Origin: Bolinopsis microptera
Lineage: Eukaryota > Ctenophora > Tentaculata > Lobata > Bolinopsidae
DNA length: 64,000 bases
Assembly (NCBI RefSeq): GCF_026151205.1
Contig: NC_087074.1
Coordinates: forward strand, 13,311,182 to 13,375,181
Direction: 5' to 3'
Below are positions 1 to 12,143 of this stretch, piece by piece; the first letter of the stretch is position 1, and each line of letters opens with the position of its first letter. Made by a program: the position numbers and the translations under genes. Under the pieces are notes generated by a model. That model made no database searches. It saw only the letters and a list, made by a program, of their open reading frames with translations, and was not told the origin of the DNA.

Positions 1-1714
1 CACACTTAGCCACAGTTTCTCATCCACATAAAGGTTTGTAGTACGGATGTGGTCATGAGTCAGACCGTGGCTATGCAACCACCTGGAATAGTAAACAAGT
101 AAAGAAACGTTTTAAATCTACAACAAACGTTTTAATTTTCATCGAATAATAATGATAGTTGAAAAATGTACATGAGTGATGTGTCTATAATTTTCTTTAT
201 TCCAAAAACTGTATTAAGATCAGGGTTCCACTGTATTTGGTTAACAATATTGGATATTTTCTCCAAACCTAAGATATTGAAGTAGTTGGTAGACAATAAA
301 GAGAGGCCTGTGAGAACCAATGAGTAGGGTCGGGGAGTAGCAGATAACATCTTTAAGTCTGGAAAGTGGTTGATTGAGTAAGAAATTAAAGAACAATTTA
401 ATTTGGTTATATATAAATTGATCGACAAATTATCAGTTTGTCTCAAGAATAAATTCAGGGTAAGAATTGTTAAAGTTACCTACAGTAATCGCGATTCGAA
501 GTGGATTCATGTTGTAATAGAATAATGTTGATTGTTGGCTCTGAGTACCTGAAGGAATGGTGTCTGAAGCAGAGATAAAAGGCAGTCTCCGAGATGGAAT
601 GTCCGACCAGAAACTGAGACCCGGGGTGGTCGTTGGACGATAAGACAGTTGTGATATCTTCAAACACCTCCTGGAAAATAATAGTAGCCAATTTTAATTC
701 AAACGATCAGTCTTCTAGTTGGAAATTGGAATGTATTAGAAATTAGCCTCAAATAGTTATTGATAACAGGATTGATTAACCTCTGAGAATGTGTTAGACT
801 GTATAGGTTGAACAGTTATTGAATTTCCCTTTTTCTTCTCCTGTTGGATCAACTCGTAGTCCACCAGGCACATCAGCTGACCAAGACTATTGTCCGTGTA
901 CAGATTGTCCGTCTTCTGTATTTTACTGTATCGTACTCGGCTGGGAAGTTACAAGGTTGATAAGTTATCACAGGTCGCAATACTAATAGTAATAATAACC
1001 TTTTTACTTAGTTTAAAAGGTCTAAAATCGGTATGAACTACAGATGAGTAAAAGATGAGTAAAAGCAGGAGGGGTTAAACTGGGAAGATTTCTATAACTG
1101 ACTACATCATCACAGTCTAAACTAGTGTAATACCATTGTAAAACATACCCCTGTCGTGGAATGAGGTAGACATGTACAATGTGCAGTCCTGCAGGACTAG
1201 GGTCGGTATTGGAGGGCTCCAGCAACAGCTTACACTCAATCGGACCTAGGGAGAAAGCAAATTTCACCCAAATTTCTCCGTCAAAATACCGTCAGCTGCT
1301 GAATTGCACGAAATGCATACGGCTTGCTGGGCAAAATAACATTCCCTTAATTCTTGAATTGCTGTGGGAAATCAAAAATGCGGAAAGTATTGTTACAAAA
1401 TAACACGTACGCAGTACTTTCGTGCTAGAATGTCCTATTATTCTATAATAGTTAACGTTATTTTATCAAACATTACCTATTTATTTTAAAGATTATTGTA
1501 ATTGGCACATACTTGGTAAGTTGGAGTGGTACAAGTTTCCGTCTTGTAGCTGAATCTGTTTATTCTTCACCGCCTCCAACCACTCGTCATTGCAGAGAAT
1601 CTTGTAACTCCCATCAGTTTGCTTGTTTACTTGGTACCAACAAACATGTAGATCCTCCAATAACGTTGCCATGACATTCAGATAGCTTCCCCGAGATACC
1701 GGGACTTTACATTC
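1..1714 (-). CDS. Unrecognised multi-exon gene, 3' portion, runs off the window
   Basis: Five exons can be joined on the minus strand with GT..AG borders and consistent phase: 1714-1513, 1245-1149, 940-781, 670-480 and 82-1 (truncated by the window edge). Together they give about 244 residues with no stop. The first exon includes ATLLEDLHVCWYQV and CNDEWLEAV; later exons include HIVHVYLIPRQG, LMCLVDYELIQQEKKKG, VFEDITTVLSSNDHPGS and HDHIRTTNLYVDEKLW. No signal peptide, membrane segment or catalytic motif is visible, so it looks like a soluble protein. I do not recognise the family. The start lies upstream of 1714 and was not found. A decayed copy of the first listed exon lies at 7856-7985. 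The splice chain is convincing because every junction keeps frame; the function is unknown. Confidence 0.65.
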
Positions 1715-2639
1715 CTAGGAGAGAATCTAGTTATGTGCAATGATGTGAAATTTGAAAAATAGCAGAGTAATTTTAGTTTCCCATCAGGGATCTGGGTAAT
1801 CCCAATCGCCTGGGTAATACCAATCGCATAGTTACTACTTCCGCATTTCTGCATATTCTTATAATTTATAATTCATTTGTGATAACTAAATATTACGTTA
1901 CGAGCTATGTTGTTTTAATAAGACATAAAATACAGAAAGCTAGATAAGTAGATATGCGCAAGAAGATTAAAACATGCTAAAAACATGAATGTTAATTGAC
2001 AAATTAATAAATTGAAAATAATTTAAGCATTACATCTTTCATCAATAATGTTATACAATAATTTTATAGCTAAATGTAAACTCGTTTAAAACAGTTTATC
2101 ATAAGCTTTATAAATAAAGTCAAAACTATTAATTGAATTAATAAGAAAATATAAAATAGTCACCATATTCTCAATCTCAACAAAATTCAGTTTAAGGCAT
2201 TATGTGACAAAATTCGAATGTTCATGCTGTATCACCAACCAGAGTCCCACCCCCAAATTATAAATCAATATCCCAATATATATCATTATACAATAATTTA
2301 AAATTGAATGTTTTCCTCTTTCCTCAGTTGTCAGATTTATGATCTGCAATGAGGTTTAGGAACAATCTTCATTTCTAAAGGGCGTTGAAAGAATCTTCCT
2401 CTAAAGCTCTAAGCTCGGTTTTTTGAGGAACTTTCCACATTTTTTAGACATCCTTCTGTTATAGAGAAGACCATAGGTGTGAAGTGACTTTTTCCCAAAA
2501 TACGAACCGTGTAAACCTATGGCGACCTTGAAGTAATTGGATGGAATCTTTTGTATGTTTTCTCTTCTTTTTTTCTTTAACTACTACCAACATTAGTTGG
2601 TAGTAGTTGAACTCAAAGGTCCACAACATGTTGTCTTTC

Positions 2640-2812
2640 TGTAATAAAGTAGTGTACTACCATTTACCAGGCTGGTAGTAGTCAGACTGGTCACCCTTAC
2701 TATTACCATAATTGGTCTAAGGTTAATGGCATCACATCAATCACCGGGCCTGTTTACCCCAGACCAATTCATTACCGGATCAGCTACTTAAGCTACGCCA
2801 TTTGTTTGTTTT
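2640..2812. repeat. Diverged dispersed repeat, inverted relative at 25620-25830
   Basis: The stretch from the 'ctaccatttaccaggctgg' region to 'agctacgccatttg' matches the reverse complement of about 25620-25830. Shared blocks include TTGGTCTAA, TCAATCA, AGACCAATT and ACCGGAT, in the same order with substitutions and small indels. The second copy lies inside the transposon at 24.5-29.0 kb, so this is probably an old mobile fragment. Confidence 0.6.
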
Positions 2813-3814
2813 TAGTTATGCTTATATAATATATTAAGAATGTTTTTCATTGGACTAAATCATTTTCTAAGTGTACTTTTAAAAGGTTTAAACTGGTCCC
2901 GAGACAAAATTTTCGCTCTGTATCATACAAAATTAGGCCTCTTTGCCAAATTATGTAGGGGAGCCGGTTTGTATAATGTCTAAACAATAGCTAGAAAGTT
3001 TAATACCTTATAGTAGTACCTATAACTACTGTTATAGTAGTAGTTGGTCAGAGCTGGCTCCCCGGTTCTATTGAGCTTTCTGACCAAGCGATCGATATCT
3101 CATCCCCTGTGAGACTCTCACTGTTGATAGTAACTCTCACAGTGCTCTTTATGGGGGCAACTCCGCTCGAAAGTGTAATAATATTAATATCTACTAAAAA
3201 TCGGGAATTCCAGCTCCGTTTTGGGAAAATTCAAGTCGCAAATTTCTTGGTTACATGCAATGTAACCGACAGTTTCGCCAAAATATAACCTCTCTCCTTA
3301 CTAACAGATACCAAGGTACCCTCTTTAACACTTGACTAGATGTCAACGCTTTAGTTACTGGCTACTTCCTCTAGATAGGAGAGCGGCCCTGTAATCTGTG
3401 ATTATATTATAATTTATACCTTCTCACTATCTTTTTGTACATGCGAGATATAAATACCTTGTTTTATTTCATTTTATTCCAAATCCACTATTTAATTTTT
3501 CGCCACGTTCGTAACTATCTAGCAAGTTCAAATGATGTCACAAGACTCACTATATTATTGACTGCCGTCTCCTCCGCTTTCTTTACATGTAATACACGGT
3601 GGTTTTATAAATTCCCGGAACAATGAGGAGCCATGACGTAGAAACCAGAAAGAAAGGCAGTAATTTTTTATTGTTTAAATAATTTACTATCGAGAGTTTT
3701 GTTAAAAGACTGGCTGAAATCATCCGACTGAGCACCAGTTAACGCGAATACTTGTGAAATAAAGCGTCGTTCTGTTCTAGCAAATTGCGATGGACTCAAT
3801 CTTAAGTACTTTTT

Positions 3815-3895
3815 TATCTAGAACATCTTTATTTAAAACATCTTAATTTAAAACATCTTTATTTAAAACATCTTTATTTAAAACATCTTTATTTC
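3815..3895. repeat. Short tandem repeat, unit about 17 bp
   Basis: The phrase 'aaaacatctttattt' recurs about five times in a row with small changes. It is a simple AT-rich minisatellite with no coding content. Confidence 0.7.
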
Positions 3896-4566
3896 ATCTT
3901 TAAAAAGTATCAAACTTTTTTTCTTCAACACGTCTTGTTCCTTCGTTTATTTCTTATCGAGCTTGGTTCTTTCAGTTTTATAATTACCGTTTGGGCTTAA
4001 ATTAAGATTTATTCTATTATCTTAATAGATTAGCTTTATAAATAAATGAACGTAATAAATTAAGTTTGATCCTATTGAGTTAATTCAATAGGATTAAAGA
4101 CAGAACATTAGTGTTGTCGTTTAATTAGGGATTATTTACAAACTCATTCGCATGTCAATAGAAATAACGATTGTCAGGAGTAGCTATAGTGCTGCTTTGA
4201 TATTGAAGTTATGTTTCTTGTTATAGCAATAATTTACTTCCATCTTCAATTTTATAAGTCTAAAATATCAGTCCCTGCTAAAATCCTAACCTTTCTTGTT
4301 AAATGTTTCCTGTTGTAATAATTTATTACTCTTTGCATTGGATCCATAGTTAATTCGGTTGAGTGATCTCGCTGATTGAAACTTTTGCTTGTACAACAAG
4401 GATTCTTTTTATGGATATATTTATTTTTTTATTTTTTTTATTTCCACCATTCCCATTTTCCGAGTTAACTGTTTTAGAGAGCAACTAACTTATCTACATT
4501 CCATTACAATAACCCTCATATATTGTCCTATGATCTAAAGGAATGTAACTAACGAGTGGACATAGG

Positions 4567-6267
4567 ATGGTCGTTCTACAGGTGGAACCTTGGAATGGAG
4601 CCACGCCAAGTGCACCAGACGATCATGACAAAACTCATGAGATGTTTGGGTTCCAGGATTTGGCGAGTGACTACTACCAAGTCATTAGACAGAAGGCAAG
4701 ACCTAGTTGGTGTCGTTTTGTCTGGGGCATTGTCATCCTCATCCTTATGATTTTCACAGGATTCATGGTCTACCAACTTTTAGCAGACTATTTCCAGTAC
4801 AAATCTTTCGTAGAGTCCCACATTTCATGGGAGAAAAATTTAACATTACCAGCCATAACAATCTGCAACACCAACCCGCTAAACTACACAAGACTTAAAG
4901 AGGGATTGACGAATGGGAATGATACCAGACTGCTGCGGGAATTTGAAAATTTGATGGACGAATATGTGAAAAGTAGCTCAAAACCGGACGGAAACTTGAA
5001 CATAAGTTTTGAAGATTTTGCTGATTTCAACAGCTGGGAGCACGAAGAAGGGTCTCTTGTTTTGAAGTTCAGACCAAGTTTATATCACATGCTGTTTGGT
5101 GAGTACGACTATGTTTTTAGAGGGATTGGAAACTTCGTTGATCACACGGATTGGAGCAAGTTCTCCCAAATGACAGAACTTGGAGTTTGTTTTGAACTGA
5201 ATGATGATGGTTCGTTAAAACAGAGTTCTGGAGGAATGAAGGGTGGATTGGCGGTAGATTTGGATGCAAACGTTGATCACTACCTATTTACCACAAAAAG
5301 CAAAGGATTCGTTATCTTCATCAGGGATCAAGATGAGACTATCATGCTAAACAGAGGGGGCTATATGGTTTCACCCGGCTCAGAAACATTCCTAAAACTT
5401 ACCCAAAACACACATACAAGACTGGGTAAACCCCATGGTACGTGTGAAAATATTCCCAGCCAGTTTTCTAAATACAATCATCATTACGAGACTGTCAGGG
5501 AATGTACACAAAGGCAAAGAATGGAAGCTATGCTAGATATGTGCCACTGCATTCCTTGGTACCTGGCGGAGAGACTATTTACCTTGAATAAAACAGATGT
5601 TTTAGATGCGTACAGTGAGCGATTGCAGCAGGACAAGCGCGACGGAGGACGAGAAAGACGTCAAACACGGGATAGCCCAGATATCCCACCAACTGATGAA
5701 GTGGTACAGTCTACGAGTACGTCAGCTTGGGCAACTTCTGAACCAATATTCAAGACGCACTACTCACAATTAACATGTGGGTTCGTGGAAATGTACATTT
5801 GCGATAAGAAGTTGGACACAGCTGTCATGAATGGGGACATTACATTTGAACCTTGCCATGAACCTTGTGAATATCATGAGTGGAACGTAGAGATTGCCTC
5901 AACATTGTTTCCACCATCAGAGGAATATTTTGAGAGATTCCTGAAAGATCAGGTTTACACGATTGAAACTCCGACGTACGAGTTTATACGAGATAACATG
6001 GCTCGAGTTCACATATACTATGACGAGTTGAAAGTTATGAACAAGGTGCAAACGAAAGCATACGAACCTCAAAACTTTATTGCAGAGTTTGGAGGGACCG
6101 TGGATTTGTTTATTGGATTTTCTTTCTTCACAGTATTCCAGTTGATCGAAATTTCGTTTGCTTGGTGTTTGGCCAAACTGTGGCAACGAAGGAAGAATCT
6201 TAATCAGATCGAAGACAATTCGAATAATACAAAATCTGCAAATTCAGCGAATCGTAGTGTAGTGTGA
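4567..6267 (+). CDS. DEG/ENaC/ASIC-family sodium channel subunit, intronless
   Basis: 566 residues, a normal length for the family, in one exon. An in-frame TAA 21 nt upstream supports this ATG. TM1 is about residues 52-73. The post-TM1 signature LPAITICNTNPLN is at 94-106. The long extracellular loop carries many cysteines, including the CHCIPWYL block at 326-333. TM2 is about 511-535 and contains DLFIGFSFF, so the G-x-S selectivity filter reads GFS (517-519) where mammalian channels have GAS or G/SxS. Family members are trimeric cation channels gated by peptides, protons, force or ligand; the gate here cannot be predicted. The N-terminal His-Gly gating motif is not evident; the equivalent stretch reads DLASDYYQVI. 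A polybasic RERR (362-365) in a linker after the CHCIPWYL block could be a furin-type site. The C tail is short and Asn/Ser-rich. Poly(A) signals follow at 6396 and 6452. Confidence 0.95.
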   Translation: MVVLQVEPWNGATPSAPDDHDKTHEMFGFQDLASDYYQVIRQKARPSWCRFVWGIVILILMIFTGFMVYQLLADYFQYKSFVESHISWEKNLTLPAITICNTNPLNYTRLKEGLTNGNDTRLLREFENLMDEYVKSSSKPDGNLNISFEDFADFNSWEHEEGSLVLKFRPSLYHMLFGEYDYVFRGIGNFVDHTDWSKFSQMTELGVCFELNDDGSLKQSSGGMKGGLAVDLDANVDHYLFTTKSKGFVIFIRDQDETIMLNRGGYMVSPGSETFLKLTQNTHTRLGKPHGTCENIPSQFSKYNHHYETVRECTQRQRMEAMLDMCHCIPWYLAERLFTLNKTDVLDAYSERLQQDKRDGGRERRQTRDSPDIPPTDEVVQSTSTSAWATSEPIFKTHYSQLTCGFVEMYICDKKLDTAVMNGDITFEPCHEPCEYHEWNVEIASTLFPPSEEYFERFLKDQVYTIETPTYEFIRDNMARVHIYYDELKVMNKVQTKAYEPQNFIAEFGGTVDLFIGFSFFTVFQLIEISFAWCLAKLWQRRKNLNQIEDNSNNTKSANSANRSVV

Positions 6268-7855
6268 TCGATATCATACCTCATGATGAACATAATATGT
6301 TTATTTAGATTTTTAAGGAAGTTAGTATAATTAATTACAAGTGCAGGCATTATAAGAGTCAAGAGACAAGAGACCGAGCAAAAGTTTCACAAAACAATAA
6401 ACATTGCTTTAGAAATCGGAAATTAATATTTAACAATTTTATCAGATTGAGAATAAATGTAACATTTAATCAGAATTCACAGATTTCCAGTTGCTTGATA
6501 TTTTAAATTGTTTTACGTTTTGTTTTCATTCAGAGATTAAAATTAAGTGGCCTGAAAGTAATGTATGGCTGAAAACGCGATAAACAATTTCTAAAGATTT
6601 GCTGTTTAAAAAAAAGGTTTGTAGACCTTTTAAAAAACATCTAGGGAGCGGCACCTGTCAAATAGAAATGGGAGAAACCTGCAGAATAATCACGTGGAAA
6701 ATGTGCAAATAAATGCGCGCGCATGCAGTTGTGCTGCGCGCTATGGCGCTTTGATGTCAATAATTTGGCTTACGCGTATTCCTGAACATTGTTTGTGTAG
6801 ACCCTTCTGAAATTTGCATCAGAGGGTGTTTTCTCAGATTTTGTGGCGGATATGAATCTTGCCCCCCATCATGTATTTTGCTTATTATTGAGTTATTATT
6901 CTACCTTATTCAAACTTAAGATGGTTTATTTCACCACCTTATATTTTTGGTTGATCTTAGGAGCAACTACTGTGAACATACCATACCAAAAATACACAGA
7001 ACCACTCTAAACCGGAAAAATAGGATGGGGGCAAAACCCGCCACAAATGGGGGCAAGAATATGGGGGCCGCCACAAATGCGCCACAAATTTTGAGAAAAC
7101 ATCGCCTCATTTGCATTAATGATTCTGGTCATTTGATTTGAAATTACTCATTTGATCATTTTACACAAGCTCCAATTTCAATTCACCGAGGATCAACTCA
7201 CTGCTTTGTGATGAGATCAATCCAATCGTTTAGTCTATAATGCAGTCTCCATCTTACGCGTTCCTGTCGAAGAAAATGTATCTATATTGTTAATAAACAA
7301 ATACTGTTAATCATTTGTACACTTATTTGAGCCCACTTTAATACACGATTCTGTAGCGATTCGCACCTTAGGAAACGCCAAATGTTCATGTGTTCTAAAT
7401 TTAAGCAAGGTAATATAAATAACACAATTACTGGTAGGAAGCACATTCGCTAAATGAACATCTGTCTACGTCATATGAAAACTTGGCAATAAGCCTATTG
7501 TGTGAGAGTAACTTTTGGTAGATTTGAACAACCGGAAGCGAATAGCAGTGTAAAAATCATGGACACCCCAGACTTTCTTGAAGCTTCGAATTGGGGTGGC
7601 TGCACCAGAGAGAGTTTTTCAGCCAGTTTTTCAATTTGACTGATCCATAAGTTGACTGTTGTTCAATAACGGTAAGCACTACTTACCGTAAGTACTACTT
7701 ACCGTAAATAACCCAAGCTATTTCAGACCTGGAGCAGTGTTAGAACAGCTAAATCGTAACGAAATGCAAGTGTAGATAAGCGAATAATATACGGCGAGGT
7801 AGATAAGAGAAAAACGGTATTTTATTATTTTACAACATATTATTTTTAGTCCACA
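6268..7855. other. Non-coding stretch between DEG/ENaC and the pseudo-exon
   Basis: After the channel 3' UTR I see no coherent exon. A G-rich patch with repeated 'gccacaaat' words lies at about 7025-7090. Around 7676-7710 the words 'actacttaccgta' and 'gtaagtacta' repeat in both orientations, forming a small palindromic cluster. Confidence 0.4.
6396..6457 (+). promoter_or_regulatory. Candidate poly(A) signals for the DEG/ENaC gene
   Basis: AATAAA occurs at 6396-6401 and again at 6452-6457, about 130 and 185 nt after the channel stop codon. This is a plausible 3' UTR length, but no transcript end can be seen from DNA. Confidence 0.5.
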
Positions 7856-7985
7856 TACTTGGTAAGTTAGAGTGGCACAAGTCTTGTTGTTGGATCTGTT
7901 TATTCTTCACCGCCTCCAGCAACTCTTCGATGCAGGGAATCGAATCCTATTCCATCACTTTTTTTGTTAACTTGATTGCCATGAT
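7856..7985 (-). pseudogene. Decayed copy of one exon of the gene at 1-1714
   Basis: The reverse complement matches exon 1714-1513. Shared are the run ggcggtgaagaataaacag, the 'cactc(t/c)aacttaccaa' end and the donor gtatgt. Elsewhere there are deletions and an in-frame stop, and the 5' part is scrambled. It is 6 kb upstream of the intact exon on the same strand, which suggests an old tandem duplication followed by decay. Confidence 0.75.
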
Positions 7986-8706
7986 AGTACACCTATTTAG
8001 AATTGACCGTTGGGATCGAATGATTTCGCTGAAGGAACTAGGAAACAATCAAAAGAACGAGCAAATAGTGTTAAGGATCGTTTACATATTTCTGTGATTT
8101 CAACCGTCTGTCTAAATCGGTGCACTATACAGTATACATGTATAGAGGCACTTTAGATAAAGATACAGCCCGGGAATACCCGAGTTTTTATTTTATTCGG
8201 TTATACGTTTCATTGAAAACTATTAAGGATTCTCTACGGATATTCTATAGTGGGGACAATAATGAAAACAAGGAATTTCTAATAATTGAAGTTCAATATT
8301 TCTGAAAAATCATTATGATATTTAATATGTATTTTAGGCGAGACTCAAGGTATTATACATAATCTAATATATTATTATAAATTGAATCGTAACGCAATTT
8401 TAAGATGCGTATTAATATTATGCAAATTTGACATAATTTGATATGTATCATCGATAATATTGTATATCATAATATTTAAATGCTAAAACTGAAAAGTATG
8501 TCTGATGGTGGAAGAACTATTTCTACTTTTTTCTGATTTTATCATGCACATCAAATTCAATCATAGTTCTATAATATCAAAATTTAAAAAAAGCTAAAAT
8601 ACAATAATGACATCGTTTCGTTTAAATAAGAAAAACTATCGTCTAAAAACAATCATCATTATCGGTGATAAGTTCAACAAGTTCAACAAGTTTCTCTTCT
8701 CTCCTC
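7986..8706. other. Non-coding, very AT-rich stretch downstream of GCLM
   Basis: No exon or repeat of note is seen. It would contain the GCLM 3' UTR. The 61-residue open frame at 8120-8305 has no supporting feature. Confidence 0.4.
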
Positions 8707-11700
8707 CTATTCGGTGATCGTGTTATCTGAACAACAGTGGTTTCCCAAATTCTCCATCTCCACCAGATACCCTTTCTTCAGAATAACTTTCCGTTTTGCG
8801 TCGAACATGGAATACTTTGCCAACCACGACTGTCGGGGTTAAACTTTCATCAGATTTCATCTAACCAATATTATCTTGCAATAATTTGGACTTGATTTAA
8901 ATTTAAACGACAGCATTTAATGTATACAACTTAACATCGTGCTACCATGTTTTTAACCACTAGCAACATGTAAATTGTGAATTACAAAAGAAAACACAAC
9001 ATTTTTATAACATAGTTAACAGAGCCTCCGCCCACCTCCGAAATAGAAACTCCGAGCGAAGACTTCAAGTTGGCCTTTAAATCAGTCATGTTTGTAAGGT
9101 CATCACGGTGGATTGTAGCTCGGATCTTGTAGTAATTAGCCAGTTTTAGTAGGTCAATACACGTGTCACTCAGGTTCTCACATTTGAACAGCAGCTGAGG
9201 GAGTTATCGGAGTGAGAGGCTTTTAAGGGGGCCGGGGGGGGGGGTCTTCATCAAAATTCTCTCGAAATTGACTTTATAGTTGTTTCTGGTAGAAGGGCGT
9301 GATATCTACCAGCTGCTTTTGGTCCCACGGAAAAATATTGTTCCTAGCCGAAATTATCGCCGGTCTAAGGTCAGCGCTTATGTGTAATTGTATTGCGCGA
9401 GCGATTTTCAATCGCAAATTCTGAAAATCGAGTCTAAAAATCTATCTTCTCCTACATTTTTTGAGCAATCACCCTGAAACTTTCAGGATATGTTCTAGGG
9501 ACCATTTAGAAGAGATCGTTCAAGCCAAAATTTTGAGATAGGCCTTTAAAAATTTTTTATTAAATTTTGAAAATCTTGGACCTCGTTTTTTTACGATTTT
9601 TTCAGGTCCAAGATTTTCAAAATTTAATAAAAATTTTTTAAAGGCCTATCTCAAAATTTTGGCTTGAACGATCTCTTCTAAATGGTCCCTAGAACATATC
9701 CTAAAAGTTTCAGGGTGATTGCTCAAAAAATGTAGGAGAAGATAGATTTTTAGACTCGATTTTCAGAATTTGCGATTGAAAATGGCTCGTGCAATACAAT
9801 TACACATAAGCGCTAACCTTAGACCGGCGATAATTTCGGCTAGGAACAATATTTTTCCATGGGACCAAAAGCAGCTGGTAGATATCACTCCCTTCTACCA
9901 GAAACAACTATAAAGTCAATTTCGAGAGAATTTTGATGAAGACCCCCCCCCCCCCCCCCCCCCCGGCCCCCTTAAAAGGAGACATTTAGAGTGATGGATT
10001 ATTTTTAAATCGTTAATCTCAGTAAAGATGGATTTTGATATCCTTGCCCGCAATTCAAAGTCAGGGTATTAGTATTTAGTACGCCCCAGGCCCCGGCCCC
10101 CAACAACACACCATTAATTGGGTTATCACATCCTGCTCATTACAAAAGAAATGATTATAATAAGTCAAATGCAGTTAATTGTTGGGGCCTTTTTTCAAAT
10201 TTCAAGTCAAACGGTGCCACCTCAGGCCCCGAGAAAGGTCATCTCCATTTTATCAAGTAATTTGATGCCAACTCAATTACACGGTTGAAAACAAATATCA
10301 GCCAAACACGCGAATCCACACATTCAGATGGTATTACCAGTCAGAATTGTTCGCTGAAAATGTTATAAGACTCAATTTTAACGTGATATTTACCTGGATG
10401 CTCTTGGGCCAAATCTTGCAGCTCTCGATGAGAGGCTGGATCGTTTGGCATCTTGGATCGGACAAGCCTAAATGTTTTACTTTTCCGGCCTTTGCTAGAT
10501 CCTGAAAGTTTAAACAGGTTAGATAATTATGCGCCAGTATTGAGTATCTTTAACAAAGGTCTGTATGAAACTGCAAACATGTCGACTTTTGACTAAGGTA
10601 TGCACTATACAGTTTAAAAACTGCCAAAACAATTGTTACGAAGCCAAGTGTTTCTCAATTCTAAATATACCTCAAGCCAAGGCCAGCACTTTAATAGGAG
10701 GTCCTTGTTGGTTTTATCAGCGGTGGAAATGAAGAGCTGATCAACCTGATCCAGCTCACTGAATTCCTGTAACACTGAGTCAACTGCTTTCACTATGTTC
10801 TCTTTTGTCGTCTTCTCTGATATGAACAACTGCAGAACAATCAGAAGTTAAGAAATTTGACGAATGTTTAGGGTGAGAATCCTTGTCACGTTTTTTGGTC
10901 AGTTTCGCCGGGGCTCATGTCTCTCCTTGAGGGAGCATTAGTGTCTACAGAAAAACTGACAAATCCTAGCGAAGTCCAATCCGAACCACATCTTCCATCA
11001 GAGGTGGTGCTGGGTCAGCTGGTTACTGAACGGATTGGCCTGGAGAATGGCATAGTCCTATTATTCTCAAGTTAACCACAGAGGGGGTCAGGCGCTGTTC
11101 GCTCACGGCTGGTTCTTGGAGCCAACACCCTCAGCCCCACAGAAGTGGGAGCACTGTCGGTGGTGGATCACCCAGAAAACGGACAGTGTCTCTCCTTCTT
11201 TCTTCTTGGACTTGCATTGCTGCTGGCGAGTCAGCCAGCAGCAATGAAAAATGACATTATTGAACCAGCCGCAAAACCATATAAACCACGGAATATCACT
11301 AAAACTCCAAAGTGAGTGCTCTACAACAGGAAAAGTCTGGAAAGCGCCAAGGCAAACTAGCATAGAAATACCGCGCACGAACATATTTTCACGAGCAACT
11401 ATAGACTACTTCACAAACGGCATCACATGACGTCAAAAGATAAATTCGTGAAACCAAAGATAAACCAAAGGAACATCACACCAGGGTTCGAGTTTAATAT
11501 CATCTCAACTCGATCCTCCTAAATACTAAAAGCACGACACAACCTCGAGGATCACCAGGGCAGGCCCGCTAGCATAATGCGGTGGTAGTTCCTCGAAGTA
11601 ACGCACTACCTTTTCCGGGAGGGTGTTTCGACACCTGACTCCAGACGGGTTCTATGGAGTCTCTCGATGACGGATCATTATGGCAGATAACCTTAGGGTC

Positions 11701-12143
11701 ATCGCCGATCCACCGGGTCATAACTATGTTATGTCTTTTGGACGTACCGGGCTCTGCGAACCCCATGCCAAGCAGAGCAAAAGGTACAAAGCCTGCAGTC
11801 CAAAGGAGCTCCATCAGACGTTAGCCACAAGGCGGACGTAGCCTCCTTGCTAATCCGGGGAGGTAGAGTGAGCGCCCTCGACCATTAAAAAAAAAAAAAT
11901 TAATTATAGGATAGGACTTACGTAAAGCTAAATGTACAACAATTCACAAAGAGGAAAACAATCCTAAAAATGAAGCTGAAAGATTCTGCATAAAGGACCG
12001 TAAGATCACCTTGACTTGAAGGTTGATGTTCTCTTTGGGTATTCCGACAGGAAGTCCAGTGTGTTCAGTGTTCGTACCAAGCACGCAGACACAGGAACCC
12101 CCACAATTCTCCTGGCAAGTCTTCTTAGTGGACAGTCTCAGTG
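8707..12143 (-). CDS. GCLM: Glutamate-cysteine ligase regulatory (modifier) subunit, 5' end not found
   Basis: Five exons join in frame: 12143-12010, 10829-10671, 10501-10394, 9194-9036 and 8829-8707 (stop TAG at 8709-8707). They give about 227 residues. Family resemblance is clear through the chain: LFISEKTTKENIV and QVDQLFIS (first beta strands), then KVKHLGLSDPRC where the vertebrate protein has an isoleucine-glycine-threonine-serine-aspartate segment, then LANYYKIRATIHRDD, then WLAKYSMFDAKRKVILKKGY near the C-terminus. The modifier subunit has an aldo/keto-reductase-like fold but no own catalysis; it binds the catalytic subunit in the cytosol and raises its activity in the first step of glutathione synthesis. 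The exon encoding the first 40-60 residues should lie above 12143 and was not identified. A foldback element sits in the 9194-10394 intron and a retroposon in the 10829-12010 intron. Confidence 0.88.
9220..9978. mobile_element. 759-bp foldback element in a GCLM intron
   Basis: Two arms of about 375 bp are near-perfect inverted copies meeting at about 9599, with almost no spacer. The ends read CTTTTAAGGGGGCCGG. The left arm has a run of about 11 G and the right arm a run of about 22 C, so only the homopolymer differs much in length. No coding capacity. A fragment related to its subterminal part (gttgtttct..tagaaggg) occurs at about 49225-49265. Confidence 0.85.
10880..11898 (+). mobile_element. 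Poly(A)-ending retroposon in a GCLM intron
   Basis: A block of clearly higher GC than its surroundings ends in a run of 13 A at about 11886-11898. The 3' part has the look of a non-LTR retrotransposon 3' region. I find no reverse transcriptase frame, so it is either a 5'-truncated LINE or a SINE-like element. The upstream border is approximate. The minus-strand open frames inside are treated as chance. Confidence 0.6.

Larger units (their letters stand above)
1715..4566. other. Non-coding AT-rich stretch
   Basis: I see no exon with coherent splice sites here. It holds a dispersed repeat around 2640-2812 and a short tandem array around 3815-3895. The open frame at 3435-3626 has no supporting motif. 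The promoter of the channel gene at 4567 should lie in the last part, but no clear core element is visible. Confidence 0.5.

Noticed and set aside
11103-11814. Minus-strand open frames of 81-93 codons in the GCLM intron
   Set aside because: They lie antisense in a poly(A)-tailed retroposon and show no domain. The GC-rich insert simply has fewer stops.
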